Of a DNA stretch of 27,482 nt, positions 1 through 7,700 are shown piece after piece. The first letter of the stretch is position 1, and each line of letters starts with the position of its first letter. The stretch spans positions 1 to 27,482 of IMG/VR virus record IMGVR_UViG_3300047499_000107, one strand, 5' to 3'. The notes below the pieces were generated by a model that had not been told where the DNA came from, made no database searches, and saw only the letters and a program-made list of their open reading frames with translations. This stretch comes from a virus. The position numbers and the translations under genes were made by a program.

Positions 1-1701
1 CCGGTCGCGTATCAGGTTCAGCTGCGCAGCTGGGCCGCAGGCTACAACCTCAACCTCGTTGGCCAGGATAGGATTTACGGCGCGCCGGGGCAGACGCATC
101 CGTTCGACTGGCCGCTGCCGGGCAGCCCGGCATATCCCGTCGGCCTTCGCTCCTGGCTCTCGGCGTCGATCCCGCCGGCGCCCGCGGCGGCGCAGCCGGT
201 CGTCCCGAACGATTGGCCGCTGCCCGGGGGTGCTGCGTTCCCGCCGTCGCTGCGGACATGGCTCGCTTCGCCGGCGGTGCCGCCGCGGCCGGCGCCGCCG
301 ATCGGCCAGTACGACTGGCCGCTGCCCGGGAGTGCCGCGTTTCCGCCGGGACTGCGGACATGGCTCGCTTCGCCGGCGGTGCCGCCGCCTCCGGCGCCGC
401 CGATCGGCCAGTACGACTGGCCGCTGCCCGGGAGCTGGGTATTCCCGCCGGCGCTGCGCTCGTGGTTCGTCTCGCCGGCGGTGCCGCCGGTCGTGGGCAC
501 GCTGCCGCCGGGCCAGTATGACTGGCCCGTTCCCCGGGGTTTCGAGTTCCCGCTCCGGCTGCGCAGTCTCGAGGCCTGGTACAACGTCAACCTGGTCGGC
601 CAGGACCGCCTGTTTGGCGGCCCCGGCCAGACGCATCCGTACGATTGGCCGCTGCCGATCGGCCCTGTGTTTCCCGCGTCGCTGCGGGGGGGCGGATCGC
701 TCGATCTGCTGACCATCCTGCTGCCGCCGCGGCCGCCGGCGCCGCAGACGCTCACGACGCTGTTCAACGGCTTCATTGCCGGCCTCAACGGGCTTGTCTG
801 TTTCGACCTCTACACCGTCACCATGTTTGGCGGTGGCGTGCTGCGGTTCACGACGGCGGATTTCGATATCGTCGGGGTGTCCGGCTCGGCGCTGGTCAAC
901 GGGTTTCGCTATTCGTCGGGCGGGGTGCGGGTCGACCAGGCGTCCAGCAAGACGCAGGCGCACTGGAAGGTGGGGCTCGACACCGACCAGTGGGTGGTGG
1001 TGCTGATGCCGCGGCCGGTCGATCTCGTGACCGGCGCGACGTTCCCCGACGAGATCGGCAGCGTGCCGTGGCTGCAGGCGGCGCAGGCGGGCGCGCTCGA
1101 TGCCGCCGATGTCCAGGTCGACCGGGCCTATTTCGCGTCGATGCCGACCTGGCCGATGCCGGCCGGCGGCGCGGTGCCGATCGGCTGCAAGACGATCTTT
1201 GCCGGCACGATCGCCGAGGTCGACACCACCAACGCGGTCGCGGTGCTGACGATCAACGATTACCGGTCGCTGCTCACCTATTCAATGCCGCGGCACTACT
1301 ATCAGGGGCAGTGTCGCTGGATGCTGTTCGACGCCGGCTGCAACGCCGACGGCAACATGAATGCCGGGGCGTATGCCATCTCAGGCTCGGTCGCGCCGCA
1401 GTCGACCCAGTCTCTGATCTACGGCGCGGGCCTGCCGACGCCGCAGGGTTCCGGCACCTACACGCTCGGGCGCCTGGTGATGACGAGCGGGCTCAATGCC
1501 ACGTTCCAGCGCACCATCAAGAGCTGGGACGGCGCGTTTGGTCTGTCGCTGCTCAACCCGCTGCCGTTTTCGGTCGCACCCGGCGACGCGTTCACCGTCT
1601 ATCCCGGCTGCGACAAGCTGCAGACGACGTGCGCCAAGTTCAACAACATCGCCAATTTCGGCGGTCAGCCCTACATCCCCGCCCCCGAGGTCGCGACGTG
1701 A
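1..1701 (+). CDS. DUF2163/BR0599-like phage tail-tip protein, 5' end outside the window
   Basis: The frame is open from base 1 to TGA 1699-1701, so the start lies upstream and at least 566 residues are present. The C-terminal half (from about base 750) matches the DUF2163 / phage BR0599 family: it has a CRWMLFDAGCNADG segment and ends with a YPGCDKLQTTC...KFNN...NFGGQPYIP signature carrying paired cysteines. In gene transfer agents and related siphoviruses this protein (ORFG13 type) is part of the baseplate or tail-tip hub and precedes the NlpC/P60 peptidase, as it does here. Unusual: about 200 N-terminal residues are tandem DWPLPG-type repeats rather than the normal family fold. The family call is firm; the function of the repeat part is unknown. 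Confidence 0.85.
   Translation, partial: PVAYQVQLRSWAAGYNLNLVGQDRIYGAPGQTHPFDWPLPGSPAYPVGLRSWLSASIPPAPAAAQPVVPNDWPLPGGAAFPPSLRTWLASPAVPPRPAPPIGQYDWPLPGSAAFPPGLRTWLASPAVPPPPAPPIGQYDWPLPGSWVFPPALRSWFVSPAVPPVVGTLPPGQYDWPVPRGFEFPLRLRSLEAWYNVNLVGQDRLFGGPGQTHPYDWPLPIGPVFPASLRGGGSLDLLTILLPPRPPAPQTLTTLFNGFIAGLNGLVCFDLYTVTMFGGGVLRFTTADFDIVGVSGSALVNGFRYSSGGVRVDQASSKTQAHWKVGLDTDQWVVVLMPRPVDLVTGATFPDEIGSVPWLQAAQAGALDAADVQVDRAYFASMPTWPMPAGGAVPIGCKTIFAGTIAEVDTTNAVAVLTINDYRSLLTYSMPRHYYQGQCRWMLFDAGCNADGNMNAGAYAISGSVAPQSTQSLIYGAGLPTPQGSGTYTLGRLVMTSGLNATFQRTIKSWDGAFGLSLLNPLPFSVAPGDAFTVYPGCDKLQTTCAKFNNIANFGGQPYIPAPEVAT
43..690 (+). repeat. Tandem DWPLPG-type repeats inside the DUF2163 gene
   Basis: Six units carry an Asp-Trp-Pro core starting at 106, 211, 313, 415, 520 and 643, with spacing of 105, 102, 102, 105 and 123 bp. 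Each core is followed by a Phe/Tyr-Pro and Leu-Arg-(Ser/Thr)-Trp motif. Units at 211-420 are nearly identical at DNA level: the run from ctgcggacatggctcgcttc onward recurs 102 bp later. The first and last units are longer and carry YNxNLVGQDR...PGQTHP before the core. Near-identity at DNA level suggests recent expansion or recombination between units. Confidence 0.85.
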
Positions 1702-1711
1702 GGAATCAAAC

Positions 1712-1939
1712 ATGGCGAGTGCGGCGAAGCGTCGGCGCGATCGGCTCGCGAGACGGCGAAGAAGCGTGCAGGCCCGATGTTTCCGAGAAGGTCGGGAGGA
1801 GCGCCGGCGCTGGCAGGGGCTCAGAAATATCGTGCCGCCCGACCGCGTGCCGGCCGATTTGAAGGACGTGACGCCGGTGCGCTCCGAGTTGTGGCTTCGG
1901 TCCCCTGGAGCAGAGGAGGCGCCGGCATGGCAGTCGTGA
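1712..1939 (+). CDS. Small basic protein of unknown function (75 aa)
   Basis: ATG 1712 follows the DUF2163 stop by 10 bases and has an AGGA ribosome-binding site just upstream. The first 35 residues are very rich in Arg (RRRDRLARRRR), suggesting a nucleic-acid-binding or disordered N-terminus; the rest is polar, with NIVPPDRVPADLKDVTP. The gene overlaps the next one (start 1927) by 13 bases in another frame, a common arrangement for coupled phage genes. Not recognised as a named family. It sits where GTA-type tail operons go directly from DUF2163 to NlpC/P60, so it is an accessory insertion there. A longer reading with an earlier start inside the DUF2163 gene is possible but not needed. Confidence 0.5.
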   Translation: MASAAKRRRDRLARRRRSVQARCFREGREERRRWQGLRNIVPPDRVPADLKDVTPVRSELWLRSPGAEEAPAWQS

Positions 1940-2247
1940 ATGGGGTGGCGTCTGGCGTGAGGCCGGCGGTCGGCGTGCATCAGCGGGTGCGCGAGACGAC
2001 ATTCCGCGGCCGCGTCGTCGCGCTCGAAGCGATCGTCACCGAGCTGCTGCGCCTGCGGCTCGGTGAGCTCGGGCCGGACGCGCAGGCCGCCCTGCGGGCG
2101 CGCCTGGTCGATGCCGCGCACGTCAATGCGCAGGAGCTCGTCGACCTCGCGCCGGCGCACCTCAAGCGGGTCGGTACCGACATCCAGGCCGCGGCCGCGG
2201 CCGTTGCCGGCGAGCTGTTCGACGAGGCGAAAGAGGAACGGGAATAA
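1927..2247 (+). CDS. Helical protein of unknown function (106 aa)
   Basis: ATG 1927 is preceded by a clear GAGGAGG-type ribosome-binding site (about 1912-1919), which decides this start over upstream in-frame starts. The product is predicted almost wholly alpha-helical: TTFRGRVVALEAIVTELLRLRLGELG, an Ala/Arg-rich middle, then GTDIQAAAAAVAGELFDEAKEERE. Heptad-like Leu/Val spacing suggests a coiled coil. The start overlaps the 1712-1939 gene by 13 bases. I do not recognise a family. Position between two tail-tip genes suggests a tail-associated or chaperone-like role, which is inference only. Confidence 0.6.
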   Translation: MAVVNGVASGVRPAVGVHQRVRETTFRGRVVALEAIVTELLRLRLGELGPDAQAALRARLVDAAHVNAQELVDLAPAHLKRVGTDIQAAAAAVAGELFDEAKEERE

Positions 2248-2306
2248 TCACGATCCAACCTCGAGCTCCATGGTGGACACGGCAGTTCCGCGCCGAGAAC
2301 GCGCAG

Positions 2307-2495
2307 GTGTGGAGCATTGCGTTGTTCCCGGTGCTGCTGTTGTTGCTGCTTGTGTTTACGGTGATTGACGTCGTGGTCTGCCATTGGCGGGTGATTGTGA
2401 GGCAACTGCTCAAGGGCGCCGTTTTGCTGGTCACGGGCGCGGGGCTCGGATGGCTCGGGGCCGCATGGTGGGCTGCGAGTACACTCCGGCTCTGA
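2307..2495 (+). CDS. Small two-helix membrane protein (62 aa from GTG)
   Basis: The sequence has two clear hydrophobic segments, WSIALFPVLLLLLLVFTVID (about residues 2-21) and LLKGAVLLVTGAGLGWLGAAWW (about 35-56), separated by a short basic stretch. GTG 2307 is the first usual start but has only a weak GAGAA site before it. The same frame is open back to about 2244, encoding an amphipathic stretch with PWWTRQFRAENAQ, and GAGGAA (2233-2238) sits in front of ATA 2244/ATC 2247. A non-standard upstream start is therefore possible. The gene ends five bases before the NlpC/P60 start. The role is unknown; a membrane protein next to a tail peptidase could act in DNA entry or lysis. Confidence 0.5.
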   Translation: MWSIALFPVLLLLLLVFTVIDVVVCHWRVIVRQLLKGAVLLVTGAGLGWLGAAWWAASTLRL

Positions 2496-2500
2496 TCTTC

Positions 2501-2974
2501 ATGCCTGCGAATGAAGCGGCGGCGCGCGATAAGGTCGACCAGATTGCTCGCACCTGGATCGGGACGCCCTACCATGACCACGGCGAGGTCAAGGGCGCCG
2601 GCGTCGACTGTGCGACCTTGCTCAAGTGCGTCTATGTCGAGGCCGGGCTGATCGATGATTTCCAGATCGGCGGCTACTCGCCGCAGTTCTTCCTGCATCA
2701 CGCCGAGGAGCGTTATCTCGGCTGGGTCGCGCGGTTCGCCGCCGAGATTCCCCTCGAGCGCGTGCGCCATGGCGACGTCGTGCTTTACCGCATCGGCAAG
2801 TGCTTCGCGCACGGGGCGATCGTCGTGTTGCCGGGCTGGCCGGCGATCATCCACGCCCACCACGCCACGCGCTGCGTCCGCCGCGGCCGCGGCACTGCGG
2901 TGCACCTGGGTACAGCGATCCTCGACGTGAAGTTTTTCTCTCTGTGGCCCAAAACAGGAGACGGTCATGAATGA
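2501..2974 (+). CDS. NlpC/P60-family tail-tip peptidase
   Basis: A 157-residue protein that matches NlpC/P60 peptidases of phage and GTA tail tips (ORFG14 type). It has WIGTPYHDHG near residue 19, the catalytic-cysteine segment GAGVDCATLL (Cys37), a conserved GYSP...HHAEERYLG block, GDVVLYRIG at 91-99, the catalytic His in CFAHGAIVV (His104) and the polar IIHAHHA segment (117-123). The family cleaves peptide stems of peptidoglycan, here presumably to open the wall during DNA injection. ATG 2501 gives the usual N-terminus; ATG 2465 is an in-frame alternative that would overlap the previous gene. The stop overlaps the next start (ATGAATGA). Confidence 0.85.
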   Translation: MPANEAAARDKVDQIARTWIGTPYHDHGEVKGAGVDCATLLKCVYVEAGLIDDFQIGGYSPQFFLHHAEERYLGWVARFAAEIPLERVRHGDVVLYRIGKCFAHGAIVVLPGWPAIIHAHHATRCVRRGRGTAVHLGTAILDVKFFSLWPKTGDGHE

Positions 2975-3260
2975 TCTCGAGCGCACGCTGTACCAGGCAA
3001 AATCCGAACTGGCGGCTCTGCGTCGTGAAAATCAGCTGCTTGCTGCCAAGGTGAGCGTCATCGAGCTCGTCGAGCGGCTTGTCATGCCCGGAGGCGGCAA
3101 CTCCCCCATGGGCGAGGATTTGATTTTCCTGATCGATCGCGAGCTCGGGCGCCTCGCCAAGGAAAGAGAGGTGCAAGAAGCGAAGAACGCGAACAGGGTG
3201 TCGGAAGGCGCTAAAGGCGAGACGGGTATCTACGAGCCGCTCGTACCGCGGCGGAGCTGA
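2967..3260 (+). CDS. Short coiled-coil protein of unknown function (97 aa)
   Basis: ATG 2967 lies inside the last codons of the peptidase gene and has AGGAGA about 8 bases upstream, so the two are probably translationally coupled. The N-terminal 45 residues form a likely coiled coil (DLERTLYQAKSELAALRREN then LLAAKVSVIELVERLV). The middle has PMGEDLIFLIDRELGRLAKE, and the tail is polar. I do not recognise a family. Its place in the tail-tip operon suggests a virion-assembly role, but this is not shown by the sequence. Confidence 0.6.
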   Translation: MNDLERTLYQAKSELAALRRENQLLAAKVSVIELVERLVMPGGGNSPMGEDLIFLIDRELGRLAKEREVQEAKNANRVSEGAKGETGIYEPLVPRRS

Positions 3261-3267
3261 AGATGGG

Positions 3268-3288
3268 CCCGCGGGTCAAGCCCGCGGG
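3268..3288. repeat. GC-rich palindromic hairpin (REP-like)
   Basis: Two copies of CCCGCGGG (3268-3275 and 3281-3288) are separated by TCAAG, so they can form an 8-bp stem with a 5-base loop. There is no T tract after it, so it is not a classic intrinsic terminator. It resembles short intergenic palindromes of Bradyrhizobium-group chromosomes (recalled, not searched) and marks the left border of the glycosyltransferase segment. Confidence 0.6.
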
Positions 3289-3467
3289 TGACCCCGGTGA
3301 GGGTGGCAAGGGGAGTGCTGTGATGACCGAAGCGGCGCCATATCGACATTATATTGTTTGGTCTACCGAGCGCCCTTTACAGCGCCGCAAGGATCGGGGC
3401 GGGCTCGACGTTGCTACTCCCGTTTGGTTGGTCTAGACTGCTTCTGGTTTCGGCTGGAGCGCGGACG

Positions 3468-4328
3468 GTGACCTACAAGGGCGTCTACATCAATCTTGAC
3501 CGCAGCGAAGATCGACGCGCGGCCATGGGACAGCAAATTGCACGATACGGTCTGGGTGACCGCTATCAGCGAATGCCGGCCGCGGCCGGCAACATTCTCG
3601 ACATCCCAACCTCACTGAGCGAGGGCGAGATTGGGTGCCTGACGTCGCACTATCTTGTCTGGAAAAGATTTGCGGATCCGGAATGCCATTTGCACATCGT
3701 CGAGGATGACGTGCAGTTTTCCGGCGTGATGCACAGCGCGATCAACGAGATCTCGGCGTCGACCATCATCGATAATTATGACGTCATTTTCCTGGATACC
3801 ACAATTTCTCCCTTCAGGACAGGAGGCATGCATTTTCTGCGCGACGCGCTGCAGAATTTCGATAAAGCCGTTACGCGAGATGACCGTGGCGCGGCAGTAA
3901 AAGTGCTGCGGCTGAGATTGAGTCCGTACTACGCGTCAGGAGCAACCTCTTACCTTGTCAACCGCAGATCGGCGGCCAAGCTTGTTTCGATGTTTGAAAA
4001 ATCATGCTCCGATACGGTAGCGGAGCCGATCGACATCATGATTCGCCGAAGAGGGGCCATGGGTGAGTTGCGGATCGGCTGTATCTTCCCCTTCCTGACC
4101 TCGGTGAGGATTGGTGAAATCGAAACAACGATTCCTGACCGGCGGCGCGATCACCGATCGACGCTTGCCCTCGATCTGCTTCGCTATTCATTTTTTGTCG
4201 ACAGAGACCTTGACCGGCTCGCCGGTCTGGCGAGACGTGTTTTCCCGCCCGACCCCGCCAATGAGCATCGCCAGCTGGTAGAGCGCATGCTCGGCGTTTA
4301 TCTGGACGAGAATTTTGAGTTGGCGTGA
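3468..4328 (+). CDS. Glycosyltransferase family 25 protein
   Basis: A 286-residue protein with the GT25 layout: an N-terminal VYINLDRSEDRRAAM block (6-20), LSEGEIGCLTSHYLVWKRF (50-68) and HIVEDDVQF (76-84) with the acidic residues expected to bind metal and sugar nucleotide, then SGATSYLVNRRSAAKLV later. GT25 enzymes transfer sugars, usually galactose or glucose, onto lipopolysaccharide in bacteria. GTG 3468 is chosen because GGAG lies 8 bases upstream and it gives the family's normal N-terminus; the frame is open upstream to TTG 3354 with a hydrophobic, non-conserved stretch. Base composition looks more AT-rich than in neighbouring genes, and it interrupts the tail module, so it is probably an acquired cargo gene. 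Confidence 0.8.
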   Translation: MTYKGVYINLDRSEDRRAAMGQQIARYGLGDRYQRMPAAAGNILDIPTSLSEGEIGCLTSHYLVWKRFADPECHLHIVEDDVQFSGVMHSAINEISASTIIDNYDVIFLDTTISPFRTGGMHFLRDALQNFDKAVTRDDRGAAVKVLRLRLSPYYASGATSYLVNRRSAAKLVSMFEKSCSDTVAEPIDIMIRRRGAMGELRIGCIFPFLTSVRIGEIETTIPDRRRDHRSTLALDLLRYSFFVDRDLDRLAGLARRVFPPDPANEHRQLVERMLGVYLDENFELA

Positions 4329-4412
4329 CTTTCGGCCATGGCTGCCAAGCGCAGCTCACGTCACCGATGCCGTTCGCTCGCCCGTTCTTGGAAACTGAAC
4401 CCCTGGCATCCG

Positions 4413-4697
4413 ATGTCGGCACCGATCGACCTCAAGCATTTGGGTAAGTTGGGCGAGGAACTCGGCGAGGCGCAAAGCGCCGTCTGTCGCTGTATCATTC
4501 AAGGAATCGACGAACGCGAGCCGGTCACCGGTAAAGTCAACCGTGTCTGGTTGGAGGATGAGATCGCGGACGTGCTTGCCAATATCGAGCTGGTGACGGA
4601 ACATTTCCAACTGGACACGGCCAGGATGGCCGGGCGGATGGAACGCAAGATGGAACATCTTCGTGGGTGGCATTCGATGTTGGGCGGGGGTAGATAG
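4413..4697 (+). CDS. MazG-like nucleotide pyrophosphohydrolase-family protein (94 aa)
   Basis: The product carries the MazG pattern: GKLGEELGEA (Glu15, Glu16, Glu19) followed by WLEDEIADVLANIELV (Glu50 and Asp53, ExxD), the residues that bind Mg and nucleotide in all-alpha NTP pyrophosphatases. Short MazG-like proteins occur in many phages and may hydrolyse dNTPs or alarmones; activity here is inferred from family only. ATG 4413 gives an N-terminus of the kind I recall in Bradyrhizobium phages (MSAPIDLKHLGKLGEELG). ATG 4338 is in frame and would add 25 basic residues. Neither start has a strong ribosome-binding site. It lies between the glycosyltransferase and the tail hub. Confidence 0.7.
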   Translation: MSAPIDLKHLGKLGEELGEAQSAVCRCIIQGIDEREPVTGKVNRVWLEDEIADVLANIELVTEHFQLDTARMAGRMERKMEHLRGWHSMLGGGR

Positions 4698-4769
4698 CCC
4701 CCATTCCGCTGCGTTGCATACGGGGCTGGCCACGCTTGATCACTGATTACTGACCTCTGATTCCTGGCA

Positions 4770-7700
4770 ATGGCCCGCTTCCTCACCGGCCTGTTCGGGG
4801 CCAAGCAGACGCAGCCGCCGGCGACGTCGCTGCGGGTCAACACCTCGCTGCAGGGCGTGCCGATCGCGCTGCTGCTCGGCGGGCGCAACCGGCTCGCCGG
4901 CAATCTGATCGACTATTACAATTTCAACTATCAGGGCGGGTCCGGCGGGTCCGGCGGTGGCGGCAAGGGCGGCATCTTCGGCGGCTCGTCGAGCGGCGGG
5001 AAGGGCGCGAGCGACAGCGGCTACAACTATTTCGTCACGTTCGCGATGGGGATCTGCGCCGGGCCGGTCGCGGACTGCACCACCATCTGGGTGTCCGGCA
5101 CGGCGATGCAGGCGGCGTTCGACGTCTGGCCGGCACAGCTCGACATCTCGACCCCCTCGTCATCGCCCGGCTACACCTACGTCGACTACGAGGTGCTGCC
5201 GGGCGATTACGCGCAGACGGTGTGGGCGGTCACCGAGGCGATCCAGGCCGATCACGCGCTCAACTATCGCGGCATCTGCTACGCCGGGTTCGACAACTTT
5301 CCGCTCGGCAGCGCTCCGGTGCTGCCGAACATCACCTATGAAATCACCAGTCCAAACCGCAACGCGCTGCCCGGCCAGCCGGACGGCGACGTCAGCGTCG
5401 CGTTCTCGAACTTTCTGCTCGATGCGCACTGGGGCGTGGGCTTTCCTGAGTTCCGCCTCGGCGATCTGACGCAGTGGCAGCAGTACTGCCTGTCGCTCGG
5501 CCTGGTGGTATCTCCGGTGCTGGCGTCGTCGACGGCGGCGTCGGCGTTTTTGAAGGACCTGGCCGACGCCACCAACTCGGCGCCGTGCTGGCAGGACGGG
5601 CAGCTCACCGTCGCACCCTACGGCGATGCGGCGGTCACCGCCGGCGAGGTGCAGGAGATCACCGAGACGCACATCGTCTCGCCCGGCGAGACCGCGCAGA
5701 CCGCCGGCTATCCGTCGATCACGGTCGGCAACGTCGGCACCTATGCGGGCGACGCGGGCGTCACCTATCAGAGCGGCGCGCCGCTCACCCGGGTCGCCAA
5801 CTATACGCTCGACCCGGAGGGCGGCGGGTCGCCGGGCGTGGCGCAGTATTACGAGAACGGAGGGGTGTATTACTTCAACCCGTCCGACGACGGCCAGACG
5901 GTGCTGATCAGCTACGATTACGCGGCAATCGCCTCCTACATCCCCGACCTCGAGCCGATCTACGATTTCACGATCGATGATTTTCTGCCGAACCAGGGGA
6001 CCATCGGCTCGGGGATGGCCGTCGACAACTCGCCGCTGGTGTGCGTGCGAAAATCGCGCGACCAGATGCTCAACGTCATCAAGGTCGAGTATCTGGACCG
6101 CGGCAACAGCTACAATCCGGTCGAGATCGAGGTCAAGGATGAGGCCTCGATCGTCGCCTTCGGCCGGTGGCGGCCCTCGGACGTCAAGCAGTTTCACTTT
6201 TTCTGCCTGGGATCGGCGGCGCAGCAGTCGGCAAACCTGGCACTGATCCGCCAGCAGATCGCACGGACGTTCCAGTGGACGTGCGGCCGCCATTTCATGC
6301 TCATCCTGGAGCTGATGGCGATCGCGACCGTCACCGACGAGGGCCAGGGCTTCTACCGCCAGGCGGTGCGGATCATCGAGATCCAGGAGAACGGCGACTC
6401 GTCGATCACGGTCACGGCCGAGGAGTTCCTCGGCACGGTATCGGCGCCGCAGTATGGCATCGAGGCGCCGGCCGGTTACGCGATCAACTACAACGCCGAC
6501 CCGGGCCCGGCCAATGCACCGATCATCTTCGAGCCGACCGACGAGCTCGGCCAGGCGCTGATCTCCGGCGGCGGCCTGATGGTCGCCGGCGTGATCTCCG
6601 GCTCGAACCCGGCGCAATGGGGCGGCGCCTACGTCTGGGCAAGCTACGACGGCGAGAACTACACGCGCATCGGCCAGGTGATCGGCAATGCGCGCATGGG
6701 GACCCTGAGCGCCCCGCTGCCGGCGATCGCCGTCAACCCGACCGGCCAGACGATCGACAATGCCGACACGCTGTCGGTGAGCCTCGCGCAGTCCGCCGGC
6801 ACGCTCGCGAGCGCGACCGTGCTCGATGCCACCTCGCTCAACACCCGCTGCTACGTCGGCGGCGAGATCGTCTCCTATGCGACGGCAACGCTCACCGCGC
6901 CGAATGCCTATGACCTGACGTACCTGGTGCGCGGAGCCTATGGGACCGAGAGCGCGATCGCGACCTGGCCGGTCGGCACGCCGTTCGCGCGGCTCGACAG
7001 CGCGGTGTTCGCGCTCCCCTACGACGCGTCCCGCATCGGGGCGACGCTCTACGTCAAGGTGCAGGGCTTCAACATCTATCAGGGCGGCCTGCAGTCGCTC
7101 GCCGATCTGCCGGCCCACACCTACGTGCTCACCGGCGCGGCGCTCGCCTCGCCGCTGCCGGTGCTGAGCAACCTGCGGACCTATTTCGCCAACGGCTTCA
7201 CCCAGCTCGACTGGGACGAGGTCACCGACTTCCGCACGGTGCGCTACGAAATCCGGTCGGGCTCGTCGCCGTCGTCGGCGATGACGCTCGGCACCGTGGC
7301 GCACCCGCCGTATGCGGTGCCGGGCGACGGCACCTATTGGGTGGCGGCGGTCACCACGCCGGTGGCCGGCCTCCGGGTCTACAGCGAGGAATGGGTGTCG
7401 GCGACGATCTCCGGCGCCGTCATCACCACCAATGTGATCCTCAAATACGACCTCAAGGCCAACGGCTGGCCGGGGGCGTTCACCGGCGGCGCCGGCATCG
7501 ACACGACGCTCGACGCCATCCGCACCGGCGGCGGCAATGTGCTTACCGACACCGATGTGCTCGGGACGCCGGATATCCTGGAGTTCGGCGGCGGCCAGAG
7601 CGGCGAATATTTCCCGACCGGCGTCTCGATCGACATCGGCTATGTGACGACGCCGTCGGTCGCGATCCAGTACGTGCCGACCGGGGTCCCGGTCGGGCAG

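Noticed and set aside
211-520. Regular 102-105-bp repeats considered as a CRISPR-like array
   Set aside because: Units are contiguous coding repeats without unique spacers, and the frame is preserved as protein repeats.
3268-3288. Intrinsic terminator at the CCCGCGGG hairpin
   Set aside because: Strong stem but no T run follows, and the downstream genes are in the same direction.
3323-3436. Short open frame (37 codons) with a fair ribosome-binding site before the glycosyltransferase
   Set aside because: No coding pattern and it overlaps the likely leader of the GT25 gene; it may be chance.
3354-3467. Longer GT25 start at TTG 3354
   Set aside because: The extra 38 residues are not part of the family, while GTG 3468 has a good GGAG site.
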